In this document: piece by piece, positions 1 to 9,569 of the stretch
Layout of the letters: every line of letters starts with the position of its first letter
How positions within the stretch are numbered: the stretch's first letter is position 1
From: Peterkaempfera podocarpi
GTDB taxonomy: Bacteria; Actinomycetota; Actinomycetes; Streptomycetales; Streptomycetaceae
Direction of reading: 5' to 3'
DNA: 64,000 bases
Assembly (NCBI RefSeq): GCF_042466665.1
Contig: NZ_CP162102.1
Span: forward strand, 1,240,001-1,304,000
Made by a program: the position numbers and the translations under genes
The notes under the pieces: model-generated
Database searches by the model: none
What the model was told of the DNA's origin: nothing
What the model saw: the letters and a program-made list of their open reading frames with translations, nothing else

Positions 1-741
1 GCGTACGACGGGCTGGTCGCCTACAACAGCGACCCTGACGCGGCGAAGACCGGTGTCCCCACACTGCTCGTCCCCGGACAGGTCGCGGACCTGATCCAGC
101 GCCACGGAGCCGACGTCGACTTCAGCGCACGCACCCGTCCGGCGCGGACGTACTGCCTGACCGGCTGGTTCGGCACCCGTAGGCCGGTCTCCGACCCCAT
201 CGTGGTCACCACACCCCTGAGCGGATGGTTCACCTGCGCAGCCGAGCGCGGAACCGGACTCGCGCTGGCGCTCGCCCTGGCCGTGGAGCTCTCCCGCGAA
301 CACCCGGTGTTCTTCCTCGGCAACACCGGCCATGAGCTCAACAACTACGGTGTACGCGCCTACCTGGCCGACGAGTTCGACCTCCGGCCGCGCGCGGTCT
401 TCCACCTCGGCTCCGCCCTCGCCGCGGCCGCACCCGGCCCCGACGGGCGTTTCGCACTCGCCCCCCGGGGCGCTGCCAGCAATCCGGCCTTTGCCGCGGT
501 GCCCGGCCTCGCCGACGACCTCGCCACGGCGCGGTTCAGCCAGGCCGCCAAGTTCCCCGGTGAAGGCGCGGTGTGGAACCAGATCCTCGGGCCGTCCGTC
601 CCGCTGCTCTCCCTGGCGGGCAACTTCCGCGAGTTCCACTCCCCGGACGACCTGCCCCACATCACAACCTCCCCCGAGGTACTGGAGCAGGCCTACACCG
701 CGGTACGGGCTGCGGCGCACGACCTGATCCGCGCCACCTGA
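1..741 (+). CDS. M28-like metallopeptidase family protein (5' end outside window)
   Basis: The frame is open from base 1 to TGA at 739-741, so the N-terminus is missing (246 residues visible). The first part (VPTLLVPGQVADLI) looks like a PA-type insert. It is followed by TPLSGWFTCAAERGTG and GNTGHELNNYGVRAYL, which resemble the M28 aminopeptidase layout where a TH/HxD region and a GHE-like segment bind zinc. The usual HxDS motif is replaced by TPLSGW, so zinc binding and activity are doubtful. No downstream partner is on this strand. Family assignment is from motif resemblance only. Confidence 0.5.
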   Translation, partial: AYDGLVAYNSDPDAAKTGVPTLLVPGQVADLIQRHGADVDFSARTRPARTYCLTGWFGTRRPVSDPIVVTTPLSGWFTCAAERGTGLALALALAVELSREHPVFFLGNTGHELNNYGVRAYLADEFDLRPRAVFHLGSALAAAAPGPDGRFALAPRGAASNPAFAAVPGLADDLATARFSQAAKFPGEGAVWNQILGPSVPLLSLAGNFREFHSPDDLPHITTSPEVLEQAYTAVRAAAHDLIRAT

Positions 742-1465
742 GCGTTGGGCTGCGGATCCCCCGGCCGGTGGCCGGTCGCAGGGTGACCCGACGCGGAGAG
801 GTGCCTGCCGACGGGGGAGCCCACGTGTCCCGGCTGCCGGCTCCCGTTCGGCAAACAGGGATCCGCCCTCGCGCCGCGTCACGCATCGGCCGGATCGGCC
901 CGATCCGTGGCTCCTCGCCGAAGCGGAAGCCGGGCCTCCGGCCCGGTCGAGCGGCCCGGGCCGGTGTGACAGCCCGGCACCACAGTCACGGACGGCGGGC
1001 GGGTGACGCCCGCGGAGTCGGTCCCTGCGTGTGGGGGGCTGAACGCGGGGACCGATCCGGCGGCACGGGGGGCTTCCGCTCGGACACTGCTCCAACGACC
1101 CACCCCCCAGCCAGGACACGCCGGACCTCCACCACGCGGCACGGCGGCCCGGGGCACCGCTCTGCGACCGGGCGACCACCTCCGCCGCCGATCGGGAGCG
1201 AGTCACCGACTGCTGGGGGGATCGGCGCGCCGCCGATCCCCCCAGGTCGGAGTCGGCCGGTCCACGGGGGCACCAGCGATCCGCCAGGGTCTGCCGATCG
1301 ACTGTGGCACTGCTGACGACCAGCGCTCCCGCGAAGGGCTTCGGCGAGCCCGGCGCGGGGACGCCCCGGCTTCTCCAGCGCCGCACCCGACCGGACTGTG
1401 GCCGCGGCGAGCGCCGATGGTCCCGCCCCCTGTGCGGACCTCCGAACGCACCGGTGCGCCCCGGG
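742..1465. other. gene-free stretch
   Basis: I see no convincing gene here. Several frames stay open because of high GC, but their translations are Pro/Arg/Gly-rich with no domain signature and no good ribosome binding site. The stretch separates two convergent genes and should hold their terminators; I could not pick out a strong hairpin. Confidence 0.5.
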
Positions 1466-2335
1466 TCAGCCCTGCGGCGGGCCGCCCGCAGCAGGGGCCG
1501 GCCGGTCGCGGTGCTCGACGTACAGACGGCCGACGACCGCCCCGAGGTGGACGACCACCCCCACCGCCACCAGCCAGGACAGGATGGTCATGACGACACC
1601 GATGGGCCCGTAGCTGTGCTCATTGGCCACGATCGCCTCGGAGAAGTACAGGGCGGAGAAGACCCCCAGACCCGTCCAGCAAAGACCGGTGGCCAGAGCC
1701 GCGGGGAAGAGGGCACGCCAGCGCACTGCGCCCGCGAGCAGCACCTCCAGGCTCCACCACCAGAAGACCACCGCCAGGACGAGGCCGAACAGGCCCTGGA
1801 GCACCGGTCCGCCGACCGAGCCGAGTGCCCTCCCGCCCTCCACCTGCACGGCGCCGTAGACGAGCAGGGCCGCGAGCCACAGGAGCTGGGCGGCGACGTC
1901 CCGGCACCCGCCGCCGGGGACATCGAAAACCTTGCGGTACCAGCTCTGCAGCGTGCCGGCGACCGCCATGGCCCCGAGGACCAGCAGGCAGGCGCTGGTG
2001 ACTGTGAGCGTGCCCGGCCCGGGACTGGTCTTGAAGAGGGTGGCCACCGCCTGCGCCGCCTGCTGGTCCAGTCCCAGCCAGCCGACGACCACCGCCACGG
2101 CGTCGCGGCCGGCCGCGGCGGTGACGACGATGAGGAAGGGGAAGAAACAGAGGATCGCGAGCGCGGCCAGCTGGAAGGAGTTGCCGAAGAAGTCGACCGC
2201 TGTGAGCCGGTTCCACACCATGCCGGCCTCGCCCGAGCCCAGACGCCGGGCGGCCGCCTGTCTCCGTTGGTCCAGGCGGTCCAAGCGGTCCAGGGCAGCC
2301 CGCCCGACGCCCCCACGTGTCCTACGCCCTGTCAT
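1466..2335 (-). CDS. YihY/virulence factor BrkB family inner-membrane protein
   Basis: 289 residues. After a basic N-terminus there are about six hydrophobic segments, starting with the family-typical stretch FFGNSFQLAALAILCFFPFL. The order and the late segment YGPIGVVMTILSWLVAVGVV match YihY/BrkB (UPF0761) proteins. Members are polytopic membrane proteins of poorly defined function; the old label ribonuclease BN is not supported. It lies upstream of, and on the same strand as, nothing closely linked: the drug exporter gene ends 142 bp before its start. A later start at the Met before VWNRLTAVDFF is possible because no strong ribosome binding site precedes 2335. Confidence 0.85.
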   Translation of the reverse strand: MTGRRTRGGVGRAALDRLDRLDQRRQAAARRLGSGEAGMVWNRLTAVDFFGNSFQLAALAILCFFPFLIVVTAAAGRDAVAVVVGWLGLDQQAAQAVATLFKTSPGPGTLTVTSACLLVLGAMAVAGTLQSWYRKVFDVPGGGCRDVAAQLLWLAALLVYGAVQVEGGRALGSVGGPVLQGLFGLVLAVVFWWWSLEVLLAGAVRWRALFPAALATGLCWTGLGVFSALYFSEAIVANEHSYGPIGVVMTILSWLVAVGVVVHLGAVVGRLYVEHRDRPAPAAGGPPQG

Positions 2336-2476
2336 GCCACCACAGTGCCCCCATGCCGGTGCTGTGCCCAGCGAGGCACCCCCATGCGGACGGACCGCCG
2401 CTGGACGGTGCCGCCCCGTCCGCAGCGACGCAGTCCCGGCTGACGAGCTTGCGTTTCCCGAGCGGGGCCCGACCGG

Positions 2477-4069
2477 TCATCGGGCGTCGGACCTGGTGTT
2501 CGACCGGGTCGCAGGCAGGCGGCGGGTGAATCCGAAGCTCGCCAGGGTGATCCCGGCGGTCGCGAGGACGGCGGCCTTGAGACTGGAGAGCTGGGCCTCG
2601 GCATAGTTCTCCACGAACGCCTCGGCCTCCGCCGGCGGCACACCAGTGCTCTCGACCGCAGTGCGCACATGGTCGGTGCTCACAAAGCTGACGCCTCTTG
2701 TGATGGCGATGCCGGTCTGGTCCCGCACTGCGTCCGAGATCCGCGGGTCGTCGCTGATCCTGGCGGTGAAGACGGCGACCAGGGCGCCGATCAGGATGGA
2801 GCCGATGAGCGCGGTGCCGAGCGAGGAGCCCAGGTTCTGGGCCGTGTACTGCAGACCGCCCGCCTCGCTGCGGTCGGCCTCGCCGACGCTGGACTGCACG
2901 ATGTTGCCCAGCTGGGAGGCGAGCAGTCCCATCCCGATGCCCAGGAACGCCATCGCGCAGGCGAAGGAGAGGTCGTCGATCCGCGGCGTGAGGGTGGCGA
3001 GCAGCCACAGGATTGCGGCCAGCAGCACCAGGAGGCCGAGCCGTACCACTCTGCGGGGGGCCGCCACCTTGCCGAGCAGGGGCCCGCTCATCGACGCCAC
3101 CAGCATGGTGGCCGACACCGGCAGGAGTCTCAAGCCTGTCCGGAAGGCATCGAAGCCCTGCACGACCTGCAGATACAGCGGGATGGTGAAGAACAGGCCG
3201 AGGAGGATCAGGTTCTGGCTCAGGAGCACCGCCAGACCGGAGCGCAGGGCCGGGATGCCGAACAGGGCGAGGCTGACCAGCGGATCGCGGCCTTGTTCCT
3301 CCTGGCGGCGCTGCCAGGACGTGAAGAGGAAGAGCACCACTGCTCCGGCGGCGACGACGAACAGGGTCGGGGAGAAGCCGAAGACGGTGAAGGGGGCGCT
3401 GCGCGGCCGGAGCCACCCCCAGGTGCTGCTCTGCAGCACGCCCAGCACGACCAACGCCAGACCGACGACCGACAGCAGCGCACCTGGGACGTCGAGCCGG
3501 ACGCGCGGCCCCTGCCGCGGCTGCTCGTCGACCCACCGTAGGAAGCACAGAACGGCCACCACCACGACCACCTCGGCAGCGAAGACCAACCGCCAGGTCA
3601 GATAGGTCGTCACCCAGCCGCCGACCAGCGGGCCCACCGCGATGCCCGCCCCGGAGAGCCCGCCGACAACGCCATAGGCGACGGCACGGTCCCGTCCCCG
3701 GTACGCCCCGGCCACCAATGCCGCGAGGGCGGGCAGCACCAGTGCGGCGCCGAGGCCCTCGATCACCGACCAGCCGAGTGCGAGGACCCACAGCGTGGGC
3801 GCGATGGCGGTCACCGCGGACCCTGTGCCGTAGACGGCCAGGCCGAACCCGAACATACGGCGGCGGCCGACCATGTCACCGAGTCTGCCGCCAGTGATCA
3901 TGAAGGCGGCCATGACGAGGGTGTAGAGGGTGATGACGGCCTGGATCGCGGTGACGTCGGTGTCGAAGTCCTCGACCAGCCGGCTGATCGACACGTTCAT
4001 CACCGAGGTGTCGAGCACCATCAGGAACTGGGCCGTCCCCAGGATCACGAGAGCCCGCCACCGCTTCAC
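2477..4069 (-). CDS. DHA2-family MFS drug exporter (EmrB/QacA type)
   Basis: 530 residues. I chose the GTG at 4069 because GGAGGTG lies 6-7 bases upstream and the protein then begins VKRWRALVILGTAQFLMVLD, the usual first helix of this family. Motif C-like and motif A-like segments (LDTSVMNVSI; GGRLGDMVGRRRMF) and about 14 hydrophobic segments fit the drug:H+ antiporter-2 subfamily. A long extracytoplasmic loop near the C-terminus precedes the last helix. It probably exports hydrophobic cations or antibiotics from the plasma membrane; the substrate cannot be read from sequence. No adjacent TetR-type gene is present to regulate it. Confidence 0.9.
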   Translation of the reverse strand: MKRWRALVILGTAQFLMVLDTSVMNVSISRLVEDFDTDVTAIQAVITLYTLVMAAFMITGGRLGDMVGRRRMFGFGLAVYGTGSAVTAIAPTLWVLALGWSVIEGLGAALVLPALAALVAGAYRGRDRAVAYGVVGGLSGAGIAVGPLVGGWVTTYLTWRLVFAAEVVVVVAVLCFLRWVDEQPRQGPRVRLDVPGALLSVVGLALVVLGVLQSSTWGWLRPRSAPFTVFGFSPTLFVVAAGAVVLFLFTSWQRRQEEQGRDPLVSLALFGIPALRSGLAVLLSQNLILLGLFFTIPLYLQVVQGFDAFRTGLRLLPVSATMLVASMSGPLLGKVAAPRRVVRLGLLVLLAAILWLLATLTPRIDDLSFACAMAFLGIGMGLLASQLGNIVQSSVGEADRSEAGGLQYTAQNLGSSLGTALIGSILIGALVAVFTARISDDPRISDAVRDQTGIAITRGVSFVSTDHVRTAVESTGVPPAEAEAFVENYAEAQLSSLKAAVLATAGITLASFGFTRRLPATRSNTRSDAR

Positions 4070-4673
4070 CGCGCCACCTCCGCTTGCGCCCCGCCCTGCC
4101 CCGAGCCGGAGCCCGACGAAGGCCGGGGTCGACGCGGTGAGGGCGCGACCCCGCAGGTCGGACCGGAACAATCCCGGCATGCGCAGGCGGCGATCGACCG
4201 CTGCACACACCCACCCCACTCTCGGTGGCAACGCACTGCAACAGGGCCGGGGCACAGGGGTGACCAGGTGACCGGGGTCGGCTCGGTGGGCGGTGGGGCG
4301 GCCGCTGCGCTCACCTCATGTGTGATCGTCGGGGTCTGAGGGTCGAGGCGTCGGGCGATCCCGGCCCGGGGGAGGCTGTCGGCCGACCCCGGCGCAAGCT
4401 GCCGGCGTTCCGACCGGGTGATCCCGCCGCCCCGCACGGGGGTCTCCTCGGTGATCCGTCATGGTGGCCCCGCTCCCCCGCCATAGCGTTCACTTTTTAG
4501 CCATTGCAATGAGAGGAGCATATGACGTTGCGTTACCACTGAGGCCGTTGCAACAGTTTTCCGCGCTCTACCTGCATTGATGTCAGTTATTCGCAACAGA
4601 CACATTGCAGCACCTTGGAAAGCAACGTAGCGTTTCTGTTGTCAGAAAGAGCGAACGACCACGGGAGAGCATG
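4070..4673. promoter_or_regulatory. divergent intergenic region with an AT-rich promoter segment
   Basis: This region separates the MFS exporter (minus) from the DUF4097 gene (plus). The half near 4070-4480 is ordinary GC-rich sequence. The part at 4490-4660 is strikingly AT-rich for this genome and carries the palindrome CATTGCAATG at 4502-4511 and GTTGCAAC near 4547-4554, which share a TTGCAA core. A minute reading frame, ATG ACG TTG CGT TAC CAC TGA (4522-4542), follows AGGAG at 4514-4518 and could be a leader peptide. The likely roles are promoter and operator for the DUF4097 gene. Confidence 0.5.
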
Positions 4674-5339
4674 ATGCAGAAGTTCGCCACCCCCGCCCCG
4701 ATCTCCGCCGTCCTGCACATCCCCGCCGGGCGCATCCAGCTCATCGCCGCCGACCGCGCCGACACCGTCGTCGAGGTCCTGCCCGCCAACCCCGCCAAGA
4801 ACCGCGACGTCCAGACCGCCGAACAGACCACCGTCACCTACTCCGACGGGGTCCTGCGGATCCGCACCCCCGAGCCCAAGAACCAGCTCTTCGGCCCCTC
4901 CGGATCCGTGGAGGTCACCGTCCAGCTGCCCGCCGGCTCCCACGTCGAGGGCAAGGCCGCCAGCTCCGAGCTCCGCACCATCGGCCGCCTGGGAGACGTC
5001 GACTTCGACGGCGCGTACCACCGGACCAGGATCGACGAGGCCGCAAGCGTCCGCCTCACCGCGGTCGACGGCGACGTCGAGGTGGGCCGACTGGGCGGCC
5101 CCGCGGAGATCAGCACCGCGAGGGGCGACATCCGGATCGCCGAGGCCGTGCGCGGCGCGGTCGTGCTGCGCACCCAGTCCGGCGACATCTCGGTCGGCGC
5201 CGCCGTCGGCGTCTCGGCCGCACTGGACGCAGGCACCGGCCACGGCCGCGTCAGCAACACCCTCAAGAACGACGGCACCACCGCACTCGACATCCGCGCC
5301 ACCACCTCCCACGGCGACATCACCGCCCACAGCCTCTGA
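4674..5339 (+). CDS. DUF4097 family beta-strand repeat protein
   Basis: 221 residues. ATG 4674 is preferred to ATG 4671 because GGGAG at 4663-4667 is then 6 bases away; the protein begins MQKFATPAPISAVLHIPAG. Repeating short beta-strand units (DVDFDGAYHRTRI, DGDVEVGRLGGPAEI, RGDIRIAEAV, QSGDISVG, SHGDITAHSL) are the hallmark of the DUF4097 right-handed beta-solenoid. There is no signal peptide or membrane segment, so it is probably cytoplasmic. Function is unknown for the family; streptomycete members often sit next to regulators or hydrolases. A GC hairpin follows at 5421-5456, before the hydrolase gene. Confidence 0.8.
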   Translation: MQKFATPAPISAVLHIPAGRIQLIAADRADTVVEVLPANPAKNRDVQTAEQTTVTYSDGVLRIRTPEPKNQLFGPSGSVEVTVQLPAGSHVEGKAASSELRTIGRLGDVDFDGAYHRTRIDEAASVRLTAVDGDVEVGRLGGPAEISTARGDIRIAEAVRGAVVLRTQSGDISVGAAVGVSAALDAGTGHGRVSNTLKNDGTTALDIRATTSHGDITAHSL

Positions 5340-5420
5340 GCGGACAAGGCCAGGCTCGTCGGGCCGGCCCCACCGCGTTCGAGAACCTGCCGCTCGTCAC
5401 CGACGACGCGACCGCCCGTC

Positions 5421-5456
5421 CCCCGGGGGCCTGCGTGCCCTTGCAGACCCCCGGGG
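5421..5456 (+). terminator. GC-rich hairpin between DUF4097 and hydrolase genes
   Basis: CCCCGGGGGCCTGC (5421-5434) pairs with GCAGACCCCCGGGG (5443-5456) around an 8-base loop, with a single G-T mismatch. No U-tract follows, as is usual in Streptomyces. It lies 82 bases past the DUF4097 stop and could terminate or attenuate transcription into the hydrolase gene. Confidence 0.6.
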
Positions 5457-5496
5457 AGAAGCCCGACCAGACAGCTCACACGACCAGGGGGAAGAC

Positions 5497-6315
5497 ATGG
5501 CCAAGAACGACACGTCCTCGATCAGTTCGCGGTGGACCGGCATGGTGCCGGTCGACGACACGGCCCTGGCCGTCACCGACACCGGCGGCCCCGGCATCCC
5601 CGTGGTCTATCTCAACGGCCAGTTCGCCACCCAGGGATACTGGCGGCGGGTCATCGCCGAACTGGGCACAGGGTGGCGGCACATCACCTATGACGAGCGG
5701 GCCCGCGGCAAGAAGTCCGGACGCTCCGCGGACTACTCCTTCGAGGCCGCCGTCCGGGACGTCGACGCCGTCCTCGCCGCCCGGCAGGTCGACCGGGCAC
5801 TGCTGGTGGGCTGGTCCTACGGAGCGGTCGTCGCGGCACACTGGGCCAACCGGAACCCCGACCGCACCGTGGGCACGGTCCTGGTCGACGGCGCCTTCCC
5901 GCACGACTGGCTCGACGACGCCATGGAGCAGCGGATCCGCACGTTGTTCCGGCGGATGGGCTGGTTCCTGCCGCTGCTGCGCCCGACCGGCCTGGCCCCC
6001 CGGATGACCGCAGAGCAGCAGGCCGACAGCAACATCGAGCTCGGCAGGCTCTCGCGCGAAAGCGAGCTGGCCCCCGTGCTGGACGGCATCACCGTCCCGG
6101 TGCGGTATGTGGTCGCTTCGGGGACGTCCTTCGGAAGCAAGGGTGATGAGCAGGAGCGCATCCGCACCAGCCTCGATGCGGTGACCGTCCGCAACCCGAA
6201 CATCCGGATCGCCGCGAAGGTCGCCAGCAACCACGGCGCGATCCTCAAGAAGGACTTCCCGGCCGTCGCCGACGCCGTACGCGAGGTCGCCGCCCCCGAC
6301 CGCGAGCGGCACTGA
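5497..6315 (+). CDS. alpha/beta hydrolase
   Basis: 272 residues, ATG 5497 preceded by GGGGGAAG. The nucleophile elbow GWSYGA (serine near residue 109) sits in the usual position after ALLVGW. Strand PVVYLNGQFATQGYWRR supplies the oxyanion-hole region, though the usual HG is replaced by LNGQ. An acidic residue and the C-terminal His (SNHGAILKKDFP) complete the likely triad. No signal peptide, so cytoplasmic. Substrate unknown. It may share a transcript with the DUF4097 gene upstream, with the hairpin in between. Confidence 0.88.
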   Translation: MAKNDTSSISSRWTGMVPVDDTALAVTDTGGPGIPVVYLNGQFATQGYWRRVIAELGTGWRHITYDERARGKKSGRSADYSFEAAVRDVDAVLAARQVDRALLVGWSYGAVVAAHWANRNPDRTVGTVLVDGAFPHDWLDDAMEQRIRTLFRRMGWFLPLLRPTGLAPRMTAEQQADSNIELGRLSRESELAPVLDGITVPVRYVVASGTSFGSKGDEQERIRTSLDAVTVRNPNIRIAAKVASNHGAILKKDFPAVADAVREVAAPDRERH

Positions 6316-6506
6316 GTCGGCATCTTCACCGGCTACTCGACCCCTCTGCATCGCCCGGGGCATGGTGGCGGCGACAGGCTACTCGCCTGCGACGTCAGCT
6401 AACCCTGCGCGCGCTCAACGTCACGCCGGTCACAGAGCAGGGCCCCCTGGCAGCTCGAAGGCTGTTCACGCCGACGGGCTGACCAGGAGTCCCTGCTGCC
6501 TTTCTC

Positions 6507-7201
6507 CTACGCTCCCGCCGTCGCCGAGCGCGACAGCTGCTGCGCCGTGTCGTGCGTCCCGACGTGGCTCAGGTCGGGTCGCAGGTCGGTCGAAGAGCCG
6601 AGGTGCCTCGAGTGTTTCGCGATGTCGACGGAGCCGGGTCCATGGATGGTGAGTTCGAAATCCTGGTGCGCCTTGGTGTCCAAGGCCAGCGGCAGGTGGA
6701 GACGCCCGTCCCCGACCATGCGTCGGATCTCGGCGCGGCTGAGACCGAGCCCGCGCATGAGAAGTCGTTCGACACGGACCGGCGCGGGCAGTTCGAAGCT
6801 CACCAGTACCTGGAGCGGTGTCGGGTCGTCGAGTGCGTAGAGGGGCGTCCGGGTCTCCAGTTCCCAGGTACCGGTCCAGTCGAGGCGGTACCCGTTCTTC
6901 GCGGCCAGGGACGCACTTATCGTCAACTCCCGCACCACCGACGGGTCATTGCTCTCATATGCCACCCGGCGGGCGGGCTCCAGCGACGAGACATGGACGC
7001 GTTCGTGGACCGGCACCTTCGAGGACGGTCGCACGCTGCACAGCTCAGGAGCAGCCAGACGTCGAGGAGTTTGCCGTTTGCGTTGACGCGAATCTTGCCC
7101 GACGGACGGTGACGCATGCCGGAGCAGTCCGGGCAGGGTCGTACGACGGTGGGCAGCGCGGACTGCCGCACGGCCCACAGGGCCTTGCGTTCGGTATTCA
7201 T
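6507..7201 (-). pseudogene. DUF1062 protein gene, frameshifted
   Basis: The N-terminal part reads from ATG 7201: TVVRPCPDCSG, then SGKIRVNANGKLLDVWLL and SCAACDR. These are the Cys-pair and SGKxRVNANGKxLDVWL signatures of DUF1062. At about 7020-7030 the match jumps to another frame, which continues VPVHERVHVSSLEP and runs to the stop at 6507 with a normal DUF1062 C-terminus (VERLLMRGLGLSRAEIRRMV). One missing base explains the jump. The reconstructed product is about 231 residues, a normal length. The family probably binds a metal through the cysteines; its function is unknown. A sequencing error is as likely as a true inactivation. Confidence 0.75.
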
Positions 7202-7765
7202 GGATGTGGTTGCTTTCAGGACTCAGCAGGAGCTCTCGCAGGCCGGGCTGCGGCTCCCAGATCTGACGGATGCACACGAGGGCGCAGGTCATCGCCTCGG
7301 GGCCGGGTCATCTGGCTCCAAGGTCGACCGCGCGACAGGTCGGGCTCTCGCTACGTGGCAGCCGTTACAGGTCCATGCGGGGGATCATGATCGAGGCCGC
7401 GGCTCCGGGCAAATCATTTTCCGCAGGCCGTCCGCAGACGAGTTCCGGGAGCATCTCGGCCTCGTCGCCGGCAGGGCCTGGATCGCGTGTCCGGCCGCGA
7501 CCGGACCTCTGCCGTAACCGAGTTGTCCAACCCGAGCCTCCGGGGAACACCCCTGATGCTCCAGTGGGGGTGTCGTGGTGCATCGATGTCCCCCCGCAGC
7601 TGCCGGAGCCGTCCGCTGGACATGGCGGCCCATGCCCTCGCCGCACGGCCCGCCCGGCCGCTGATGGATCGGCGCTCCGGCGCAGGCACGTGGCCGAGTC
7701 CCACCAGGTGTGTGGCGCCGGACCGTGCCGCCGGACGGCGGTCGCCTCCGCCGTTCCGGCCGCGG
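7202..7765. other. gene-free stretch
   Basis: I find no supported gene, RNA or repeat here. It lies between the start of the broken DUF1062 gene and the end of the substrate-binding-protein gene, both on the minus strand. It should contain the DUF1062 promoter and the terminator of the iron-linked genes, but neither is obvious by eye. Confidence 0.45.
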
Positions 7766-8659
7766 TCAGGTCGCAGCGTCGGCAACGCTCCGGATGAAGC
7801 GGGCGTAAGCTGCAGGGCTGCACGGGGTCTCGGGGTTCCAAGGCTGGACCTGCGCTCCGGCGGTGAGGGAGCGCCAGTCCGCATTGGTGGTCAGCTCCTC
7901 GGGCCGGGTGGCGTGGGCTCGGCTGTCGACCAGTACGAGGTCGGCTCGCAGTGACGCGGCGTACTCCCAGTCGGAGGTCAGCCAGTTGGCGCCTCCACCC
8001 GGTCCCGGGTCGACGGTGTGGACGCCGAGGCTTGCCAGGTGGCGCAGCTCGGGCCATGCCTGTGGGCGCGCAAGGTGCACCAGGTCCGGGCCGGCCGCGG
8101 AGAGCGTGAGCACCGTCAGGGGTGCCGACCGGGCGGCGACGGCCGCCCGCAGTGCCTCCTCGGTCGCTGTCAGTTCCTCGGCCGAGGCGCTGAGTCGACG
8201 GTCCTGCGGATCGGCACCGAGTGCTGAAGCCAGCGCGGTGAAGCGCTGCAGAATTCCGGGGAGGTCCGCGTCCGTGCCCACCGAGAGTGCGACGGCCGGT
8301 ACTCCGACGGAGCGGTCGGCTGCCTCGAGGTGCTTCACGGCAGCGCCCGGGAGAGCGTACAGGGACCCGTCGTAGGTGACGTCGACGATCAGGTCGGGGT
8401 CGAGCGCGGCCAGCCGTTCGCCGTCGATGTCTTCCCCCGCCCCGAGATAGGCGATCTCGGACAGCGGCAGCGAACCGGCTTTGACGGGGTCCGGCAGCTC
8501 CCCGTCGTGGTTCGACCCGTACACCGCGACCGGCCGCACGCCCAGGTCCCACAGGGCTGCGCCGGCCCGTATGTAGGCCACCACCCGTTGCGGCCGACGA
8601 CCCGCCGCCACCCGTCGGCCCCGGTCGTCGGTGAACTCCCAGCTGTCCCCGCCCGTCAT
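7766..8659 (-). CDS. periplasmic-binding-fold protein of the iron/siderophore ABC type, no signal peptide
   Basis: 297 residues from ATG 8659, preceded by GGAAGGGG at a good distance. The TroA/FecB-like fold is shown by the opening DDRGRRVAAGRRPQRVVA, by LAALDPDLIVDVTYDG and by WPELRHLASLGVHTVD. Family members bind Fe(III)-siderophores or heme outside the membrane and deliver them to a permease. This copy has no signal peptide or lipobox, and none appears upstream in frame, so it is probably cytoplasmic. The DUF2470 gene with its iron box lies 155 bp upstream on the same strand, which suggests joint iron control. No permease or ATPase is nearby. Confidence 0.8.
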   Translation of the reverse strand: MTGGDSWEFTDDRGRRVAAGRRPQRVVAYIRAGAALWDLGVRPVAVYGSNHDGELPDPVKAGSLPLSEIAYLGAGEDIDGERLAALDPDLIVDVTYDGSLYALPGAAVKHLEAADRSVGVPAVALSVGTDADLPGILQRFTALASALGADPQDRRLSASAEELTATEEALRAAVAARSAPLTVLTLSAAGPDLVHLARPQAWPELRHLASLGVHTVDPGPGGGANWLTSDWEYAASLRADLVLVDSRAHATRPEELTTNADWRSLTAGAQVQPWNPETPCSPAAYARFIRSVADAAT

Positions 8660-8814
8660 CCGGCCGCCCCTTCCTCTCCAGCAACGCGCTCCCCGTCCAC
8701 CATGGAACGACTGCCGGCTTCCGCACAAGGCCACCCCACAAGGCCACCCTGAACGGCAAGTGTCACTGCCACAAAGGGTTCTGGGGCGCCGGCCCGGTGT
8801 CCCGCACGGGGTGG

Positions 8815-9555
8815 CTAGGAGCCGTTGCCGGGCCCGGTGGCGGTGCGATGGCGCGGGCACATGTGGGTGCGGGTGAGGATTTCCTGGATGCGCCGGCCGG
8901 TGTCGGCGGGGTGGTCGAGCGGGGTCTCGAAGGGCAGGCGCACATCGTGGTGGGTGCGGGCGCGTTCGATGCGGAGCACGATGCCGAATCGGTCCAGGCG
9001 CAGGGGGTGGGCTCGGACGACGCCGAGAAGATGGCGGGCCCCCACCTGACGGGTGAGTGCGGCGATGATGTCGGCGTGCTGGTCGGCAAGATGGGTGAGC
9101 AGGCCGGCCTCATGGGTGGCGACCGGGTCGGCTTCGGCGAGGGCGAACTCGTCGAGGCCCACAGGGTGTACCTGGCCGTCCGTCTGCAGGGCGATCATCG
9201 CGGGATCGAAGCTGAGCACGGTGCGGCCGCCGGTGCCGGGAGTGTCGGCGGGGACGCTGATCCAGCCGCCGAGGGCGAGTCGGGCCCGGACACGGTCCCG
9301 TACGGGTGCCGCGGCGACATCGGTGATGTCGATTGTCGTGGCGGCCTGCCCCCGCGGTGCGGCGGCGAGTTCCATCGCGTGGACGTCGGCCGCCTCGCCG
9401 GACAGGAGCATTCGGCCTGTGTGGTCCGCGGAAATCACATGGGCGGTCCAGAGGCTGCGGCAGGGCGTGGTCACAGCAACCGTTGTGGCGGTCGCCAGGA
9501 TCGAGCGGGACCGTTCAGCCGGTGTGGGCTCGGCCGGGAGACTCGGGGCAGACAT
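8815..9555 (-). CDS. DUF2470 domain protein, iron-regulated
   Basis: 246 residues from ATG 9555 (GAGGTG just upstream; a GTG two codons earlier is possible). The C-terminal half (HLADQHADIIAALTRQVGA, VVRAHPLRLDRFGIVLRIER) matches DUF2470, a domain found at the end of heme-utilisation and FMN-binding split-barrel proteins. The N-terminal part may be a degenerate split barrel. The perfectly placed iron box at 9570-9588 means expression should be repressed in iron-replete cells. With the adjacent siderophore-binding-fold gene this suggests a role in iron or heme handling. Confidence 0.8.
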   Translation of the reverse strand: MSAPSLPAEPTPAERSRSILATATTVAVTTPCRSLWTAHVISADHTGRMLLSGEAADVHAMELAAAPRGQAATTIDITDVAAAPVRDRVRARLALGGWISVPADTPGTGGRTVLSFDPAMIALQTDGQVHPVGLDEFALAEADPVATHEAGLLTHLADQHADIIAALTRQVGARHLLGVVRAHPLRLDRFGIVLRIERARTHHDVRLPFETPLDHPADTGRRIQEILTRTHMCPRHRTATGPGNGS

Positions 9556-9569
9556 AAGCACCTCGCTTA

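Noticed and set aside
573..1593. Several overlapping frames between the peptidase and YihY genes
   Set aside because: Pro/Arg/Gly-rich translations in all frames, with no ribosome binding sites or motifs.
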